Source: Thermomucor indicae-seudaticae | Taxonomy: Eukaryota; Mucoromycota; Mucoromycetes; Mucorales; Lichtheimiaceae | NCBI GenBank assembly: GCA_000787465.1 | Contig: JSYX01000793.1 | Location: forward strand, 1-12,660 | Reading direction: 5' to 3' | DNA: 12,660 bases | Shown here: positions 7,596 through 12,660 of the stretch, piece after piece | Position numbering within the stretch: the first letter of the stretch is position 1 | Layout: the number at the start of each line of letters is the position of its first letter | The notes under the pieces: model-generated | The model's database searches: none | Seen by the model: only the letters and a program-made list of their open reading frames with translations | Told to the model about the DNA's origin: nothing | Translations under genes and position numbers: made by a program

Positions 7596-8300
7596 CTGTA
7601 TCCAAACAAAGAAAAGCGGCTGAAATTGAATCCGTTTTCAGCGCCTTAAATCAGGACAGGGATAACATGGCAAATGCAAGAGCGTTGCGCACTGTTGGCG
7701 GACAGGTTCACTGATTCGTCACGCGATGGGGTTTACTGGCAGATGAAAGACGGAAAGCAGAGTTTGGCTCCTATATCCATCCATGCCAGTGGGCACGCAG
7801 AGAAGGGCTGATGGTCTTATCACGCCAGAAATTTTCTAGACCGCGCAATGGTTGCATATAACACGCCATGCATAACAGGTGGAAGCTATCATAACACTGG
7901 AGACGATGACCCTTTCTTTACATTCTTTGTTTCTTCGAATATCTTGTGTGCTTTCCCCTTTACTTTTTGAAGTCATGCCATGCGTACTTAATGAGTTTGC
8001 CTCCAACTCATCAATATTGGTTTCTCAAGCAGAAGTTACCCAGTGGCTTCTTTCAAGCACATTGAATCCCAATAACCGGCGGACATGAGGCACGGTGACC
8101 GAGATCAGGAACACAACGGAAGCCCTCTCCGACGTTGAAGTCGCCGGGATCACAGATAAGCCAGGGCAGACCAATCAGATCGAGGACATGGGCAACCCGA
8201 ACTTCGGTTTTACGGAGCCTCTTTTTTGGTCTTCCGTTTGTCGCTTGTCCTATATCCTCAACTCTCTTTGCTTCGGTGTCTTGCATTGTTTGGGCTGTGA
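7596..8300. promoter_or_regulatory. Divergent intergenic region
   Basis: These 705 bp lie between the starts of the thioredoxin-like gene (-) and the kinase-like gene (+), and should hold both promoters. A tatatc element at 8251-8256, about 50 bp upstream of the kinase ATG, is a weak TATA candidate and is followed by a pyrimidine-rich leader. A frame-1 ORF spans 7879-8388 with one TGA at 8086-8088 but overlaps the kinase start and shows no domain. No RNA gene was seen. Confidence 0.4.
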
Positions 8301-9992
8301 ATGGATGACAACGAGATTGAACAACTGTATGCCCGTCAAATCCAAGAAGAGCTTTTACAACAGACGGGACAAGCTGTCGCTCGCCTGATTGACCTCTGCC
8401 CTCGTGAGTTTGGCCTTGAGAATCTCATTCCCTCCGATGCAGGGTACTTGGCCACCATACCTGAAAAACTAGCCCAGCTTTACCGAGAAGTGACCGAATT
8501 TTGTGCCAAGAATTCGATCGAGTTTGATCATACTTGGGTAATTACTTGCTCTTGTTCGCCCCCCGCTTTCCATTTCCTCACGTCTGACTTTGATAATAAG
8601 CATTGGGGATTGATATGGCGGCAACAGTTATCGTACAAAGTGCTCGCCGAACGATACGGTCGTGAGAACGTCATTGCCAGTTCGCACCCTCGCGCCCGAA
8701 AAGCTGTTGCTCAGATTTATTTGGATGACTTGGACCAGTACATGCAATGGTTCCCTTGGTCTTGGTTTTCAAATATGCAGTTTATCGGAGCAGGAGGGTT
8801 CTCTGCTGTTTACTCTGCCGTGATTACGCAGCCGTACGATTTGGAACCGACGCGAATCGCTTTAAAAGTGGTGGACGATAAAGTGCTTAATGAGGTTAGG
8901 ATCGAACGAAGGATGGTGGATTAAGAAAACGAGCAGATCCTGTAGTGAACTGATGGAAAAATAATGGTGCAGATTGCTGTGCAATCCAAGGCATTCTTGC
9001 CGCTGCTTTTTCTGGGACTGACAGTATGCCAGAGCACAGGGGATCTGATGATGGTCTTCAAGTTGAGTAATGGCGGGAACCTTGAAGATCACATGAAGCT
9101 CATGCCACTGGGAGATCTGGATCTAAAGACGATTACGGGAACCATTTTGCGTTTGGCGGCCAATCTTGCAGATCTGCACAAGGTCGGCATGTGTCATCGA
9201 AACATTCATCCGCGCAACGTGATATGTACAGATAGCGACTACTTCTTGGTAGATTATCGATTCTCGACGCCGTCCAAGGAGTCATCGTCGGTTACTGCGC
9301 TTACGAAAGCTGTGTATGGAAGATTGCCTTATATTGCACCGGAACTGCGGCAAGGGATATATACGGAGAAGTCGGATATATACAGCTTGGGAGTGATTAT
9401 ATGGCAACTGGTCAGCAAAGTGATATTTCCATCGCCAGAAGTTTTACTGGATAGCAGCAGTAATAATAACGAGGAGGAGGAAGAAGAAAATGTGTATCGG
9501 ATTGAACCGGTACCTGGCGTACCGGAATGGTATCAAAAGCTATATGTGGCGTGCCTTGAACCACGTCCAGAGAATCGACCGGATGCCAATGAGATTATCG
9601 AGGCATTACAACCGATTCATCAAAACCTTGAATATTCTGTGCCTCTGGATCCTCGTGTGACAGAATACATTGTTGCGCGTCGGGCGGAGATGGCTGACCA
9701 TATCCGGACATATCAGAAGGCCAAAGGCGCTATCTCAACGTCGACCACTCGTCTGTATACCCTTATTAGTTTACCTACTACCTCGCATCTTGTCTTGTTA
9801 CCATTTACCAACATGCGATTTTCAGCAGTTTGGGCGCCTCCTTCTGCCCTGCCAGCAGCCCCGTCCTCAACGCCATCTCCACCCACACCTTCTCTTTCGT
9901 TGTCTGATTTTATTGCGGATATCAACTCACCTCCGGAAACACCCACCATAGCCGCAGCAGCAGAAACTTCAGCAAGTCAGTTTGTAAAGTAA
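8301..9992 (+). CDS. Protein kinase-fold protein, probable pseudokinase (HRN, DYR), at least 2 exons
   Basis: Exons are 8301-8894 and 8973-9992, joined over a 78-nt intron (gttagg...gtgcag, phase 0), giving 537 residues. The N-terminus (1-160) is an alpha-helical region containing MDDNEIEQLYARQIQEELL and WFPWSWF, of a kind I recall next to kinase domains in Mucoromycota. The kinase domain shows GAGGFSAVY (163-171, glycine loop), IALKVV with Lys189, NE at the exon junction (Glu198, likely helix-C Glu), SNGGNLEDHM, CHRNIHPRNV (272-281), VDYRFS (291-296), YIAPEL (318-323, APE) and KSDIYSLGVIIWQL. The catalytic loop HRD Asp is Asn275, and DFG is DYR. Lys189, Glu198 and the DxG Asp remain, so nucleotide binding is possible while phosphotransfer is doubtful. 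An acidic repeat and a Pro/Ser/Thr-rich tail follow. A 63-nt in-frame interval (8538-8600, gtaatt...ataag) may be a further intron, as may about 75 nt near 9751-9825. Confidence 0.8.
8538..8600 (+). other. Possible 63-nt intron without stop in the kinase-like gene
   Basis: It begins gtaatt directly after the Trp79 codon, has ctgac 15-20 nt before its end and a pyrimidine-rich middle, and ends aataag. Its length is a multiple of three and it has no stop, so both spliced and retained forms stay in frame. The encoded segment (VITCSCSPPAFHFLTSDFDNK) has a composition unlike its surroundings. Confidence 0.4.
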
Positions 9993-10063
9993 TCGTTTTC
10001 TATCTCTCTATTTTGTATAAATCTTTGTAATCTAACAAGCCACAACAAACCAAATGGTCTGTT
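9993..10063. other. 3' flank of the kinase-like gene
   Basis: A short A/T-rich stretch (tttgtataaatctttgtaatc) follows the stop and probably serves in poly(A) formation. It abuts the end of the first TnpB-like relic on the other strand. Confidence 0.4.
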
Positions 10064-10870
10064 CTAGACGAATTGTAATTGGACACTTCTGTCTTGCTCA
10101 GCAGTATTTGGTCGAGTGAAGATGGCTGGCGGTTGCTTGTTATGCTTGGTCATATGAACGCGGGTATGATGGATATTGCAGGCCGCCATGGTTCCACACC
10201 GTCTTGTATGATGAGGGCGGCGTGGGTCCTGGCACTCTTTTGCGCCCGGGCTTTTATGAAGATGGCTTAACTGTCAGGTCGTACATGTCTTACCTGTCAG
10301 ATATTTGTCGATCGTTTGGCTTTATGATATGCAGGGATCCAGTGTAAAAAAGACTTACTCGACGTACTTTATTCCGTTTAGCTCCTTGCCTAAGCTTTCG
10401 TAAAACGTGCTTCATTGGAGCACTGATTTACTGCCTGCAAAAGCGCACGTAATAAAGACAGGGTTTTGCTTCTCTTCAAAGGACGAAAGCCGGTTCCAAC
10501 GCTCTCTTTTTGCTGACGTGGACTCCATTGTGAGTGCTAGCCACGCAAGGATTACGCTGCCGAGCAGACATTCTGCACGTCTTTTCTGTGTGTTTATGGT
10601 ACGTCTTGAACTTGAGCTTATTGAATCTAAAGGCTCAATTAGAGCGATTCCGTAATTGAACTGAAAGCATACCGTAAGTCTTTGTCGTAACTCACGATGG
10701 TGCTCAAAGCAGTAATCCATTGAAGCTGATATGATATCCAGCTGTCTGCTTTTCATACGAGGGTCGTTGCAAATCTTCCAAAACCTTTGGCGCTTCTGGC
10801 AAAGATTCTTTTGCACTGATTCCACTTTGCATTCGATATTTTTGGGTTGGATCGCGTCAAGTATCAACAA
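10064..10870 (-). pseudogene. Decayed TnpB/Fanzor-like gene A (C-terminal part)
   Basis: A minus-strand frame runs from about 10870 to a TGA at 10412-10414 and then continues in the same frame as STFYESLGKELNGIKYV. Removing a 39-nt gtaagt...ataaag interval (10358-10320) joins it in frame to TIDKYLTGKTCTT, followed by TGA at 10274-10276. It then runs open through RRCGTMAACNIHH to TAG at 10064-10066. Order and spacing match the C-terminus of TnpB/Fanzor nucleases: NPVFITCAFAGSKS (the P-x-x-x-x-G/A-x-A-x-F/x-G-S strand before RuvC-II), [D/E]-x-Y/F-x-T-S-K-x-C-x-x-C zinc ribbon, C-x(4-5)-C, then a RuvC-III-like block reading MTKHNKQPPAIF where R-D-x-N-A-x-x-N-I is expected. The second Cys of the first pair is the TGA and the RuvC-III Asp is His, so it should be inactive. 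Its N-terminal half is not clearly visible. Confidence 0.55.
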
Positions 10871-12150
10871 TATTCATTATCTCTTGTCAAATATAATCGG
10901 AAACGCAAGTGAACGTCGAAACGTCTCTATGCTCTCTTCTTGCAAGGATTTGCTACAATCATGCCACGTAATCCTGTTTCAGCCAAGATAGGTTCAATCT
11001 GTAGTTTACATCTCTCTTTTCAAAACCGGAAACATCCTCATTCGAATACTCCTTGGAACGTTACATGACTCTACTGTCCATCTCACCAGAGTTTGTCTAT
11101 CGAGGTTACAAAGCAAGATTTGATCCTTTGCGCGCAAGGATTTTGACCAAGAAAAGAAGCCGGCCAAGCTAAGTTCCTGATCGCAAGACAGACAAAGTTA
11201 TGGTAAAGGATGAATGGCTACTTGGACGCCAAGACCTTTCATTGATCCTATCAATTTCAGTACACAATATGGCTCAAGTTCTGTGTACGTGATAGTAAGT
11301 TCTACTGTTTCAAGTTCTACTGACTCCAAATTGGGATTGCGTGTATGGGAGGATGTAGAGAGTAATCCATATATGTGGTGGATTGCGTCAGAGTACGACA
11401 ATCACGGTTATCTTCGATCTGGATGTACGATCTCGATCTCAAGTCTGGTACCCTGAGCCTTGCACCATTACATTGGCAAGGATTCTGGAAGTCAGATTGA
11501 CAACATTGCCAACGTAGGTCAAACTAATGGGATTTGAAAGCGACGCTGACATTGTCAAATAGGTCGCCAAATATAAGCACAAGGCAGCGAGGCGTTCGGC
11601 AATCAGAAGTCACTGGTAAGGTCCATAGTCACATGATCGATCCAGCAGTAAGTCTGACACGATCCGGTAAGCTTGGAACTTCTCGAGCTCCACAAATGCA
11701 TACTGGATTTGGAATAAATGTTTGCACTACTTGGGATCCTTTTTGCGTCAAACAGTATGCGAAATTTGCGCTCTAGTGGAAAGAATTTTGCATAGATTCA
11801 TTAGAAATAGGCAAATGACACCCCGTTTTGCGCACTTACTGCTTTGGCTTGCGCAAATCAATCGCACGCGACGCAAAAGGTGTCCCAAGCAGCATCAACA
11901 AAAAGGTGATGAGTCTATCGTTAATCAGACAGTATTTTCACCTCTTACCATCCTATTTAAAAGATACGCTCAGTAAGTTGTTCGATTCAAGCTGGATTTT
12001 TCTACTTACAAGATCAGCGATGTGATGTATGTCTACCCCGTTGTCAGAAGCCTCCATAGCACCATTCGATACGTGGATATCTTGTAAGCCTCTATCAAAA
12101 AGCATGGAACAGCGTCTTGATGTTACCGATGTATGGGGCACGGCTTTGAT
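10871..12150. other. Region between the two relics, probable element debris
   Basis: No intact gene was found. The minus strand carries short open stretches in shifting frames, for example near 11040-10970 reading FEKRDVNYRLNLSWLKQDY and at 12141-11953 with a plausible gtaagt...aaatag intron after IHHIADL. These could be the decayed upstream half of relic A or unrelated debris. A plus-strand ORF at 11214-11456 and others of about 80 codons show no domain. No long terminal inverted repeat or target-site duplication was recognised by eye. Confidence 0.3.
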
Positions 12151-12660
12151 TCAGCTTCTGGAGAGTGGCTGAATTTTTTTTGAGAATGGCGCCAGAGTCT
12201 TGCCAGAGAGTATCCGACTTGCTCCAGCGATCGCTATATACATCGCCTCCTGCTTATCCCGAATTTGTATCGCTCAGCCCGCGCGGTAACGTGGGCATTC
12301 CACATTCGTACACATCGAAGCGCCATGTATTGCCTTTTTCCGTTTTCTGCCGTCCTTGAGAATCGTGGCCTTCGGTCTTACCACCGGATGAAGACAACCA
12401 ACACAGGTCTGGGAGCTTCGGAACTCATCTGTCATCGCGATAGCTGCGTGCTGGCGGTGTTCCTTCCGCAACTTGGACCCACCTCTTTTCGCTGATCCCA
12501 AACACTTCCCTTTCAGCAATTTCACATGGCCCTTCAACCGAGAACCCACTGCGGTTCCTTGAGTTCCTACAAACATGATTGGAATAGACCTTTGCGATCC
12601 AGCAGCATTCTTGATCTCACGCCTTTTATCGGCAGCGACTCGTTTATACGCTTTCTTCGT
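12151..12660 (-). pseudogene. TnpB/Fanzor-like nuclease gene B, C-terminal part, one in-frame stop (runs off the right edge)
   Basis: The minus-strand frame is open from the window edge to TGA at 12274-12276 and, in the same frame, another 40 codons to TGA at 12151-12153. TnpB and its eukaryotic Fanzor relatives are RNA-guided, RuvC-type DNA nucleases of mobile elements. Visible blocks, in order, are a basic helix (TKKAYKRVAADKRREIK); SIPIMFVGTQGTAVGSRLKG, the G-D/x-x-G-x-G-S-x-x-K-G strand region; TDEFRSSQTCVGC, the first half of the zinc ribbon; IHGASMCTNVEC, the second half (C-x4-C); the stop; then IRDKQEAMYIAIAG, which fits RuvC-III [N/S]-R-D-x-x-A-A-x-x-I with the Asp codon at 12256-12258. 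The part with RuvC-I lies beyond the edge. The resemblance is to a family I recall in Mucoromycota as hypothetical proteins. The TGA removes RuvC-III, so it is called a pseudogene. Confidence 0.75.

Noticed and set aside
8053..8286. Minus-strand 77-codon ORF with a DPGDFNVGEGF stretch
   Set aside because: No recognisable family; it sits in the probable kinase promoter and has no splice partners.
7879..8388. Plus-strand frame with one internal TGA upstream of the kinase-like gene
   Set aside because: It overlaps the kinase start in another frame, has random-looking composition and no domain.
10731..10991. Plus-strand ORF of 86 codons
   Set aside because: It is opposite the longest open part of relic A and shows no domain.
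12265..12495. Plus-strand ORF of 76 codons at the right end
   Set aside because: It is a shadow of the TnpB-like relic B, whose zinc-ribbon motif is on the minus strand.
1..12660. CRISPR array, rRNA, tRNA or long tandem repeat
   Set aside because: No regularly spaced repeats, rRNA signatures or cloverleaf structures were recognised on either strand.

Overview
The window looks like nuclear DNA of a filamentous fungus, most likely a mucoralean (Mucoromycota) species. The genes are compact and cut by many short introns (about 40-80 nt, one of 256 nt) with fungal-type splice sites. The set includes an ELL-associated factor (EAF), an ornithine decarboxylase antizyme and a diverged member of a receptor-free kinase-like family, plus relics of TnpB/Fanzor-type genes like those I recall from Mucoromycota. 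The phylum is an inference from protein resemblance; no rRNA or marker gene is present.

Layout from left to right. 35-267 (+) is the 3' end of an unrecognised gene. 597-1828 (-) is a five-exon EAF homologue with a probable GC-AG intron. 2140-4101 (-) is a three-exon lipase-like alpha/beta hydrolase with two CCAAT boxes upstream. 4102-6141 is gene-poor, with an unassigned chain of broken reading frames at 4711-5391. 6142-6989 (+) is an ornithine decarboxylase antizyme whose two overlapping frames meet at TCC-TGA, the classical +1 programmed frameshift site. 7107-7595 (-) is a small thioredoxin/glutaredoxin-like protein. 8301-9992 (+) is a kinase-fold protein with HRN in place of HRD and DYR in place of DFG, so probably a pseudokinase. 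From 10064 to the right edge two decayed TnpB/Fanzor-like genes lie in the same orientation. The first (10064-10870) has stops, one replacing a zinc-ribbon cysteine. The second (12151-12660, running off the edge) keeps its zinc ribbon and RuvC-III Arg-Asp, but has an in-frame TGA six codons before that Asp.

The genes do not form a functional cluster: transcription elongation (EAF), membrane or lipid-related hydrolysis, polyamine homeostasis (antizyme), redox-like and signalling genes are simply neighbours. The right 2.6 kb is a mobile-element graveyard. Exon structures were reassembled by hand from splice signals, reading frame and family resemblance; no alignment or database search was run.
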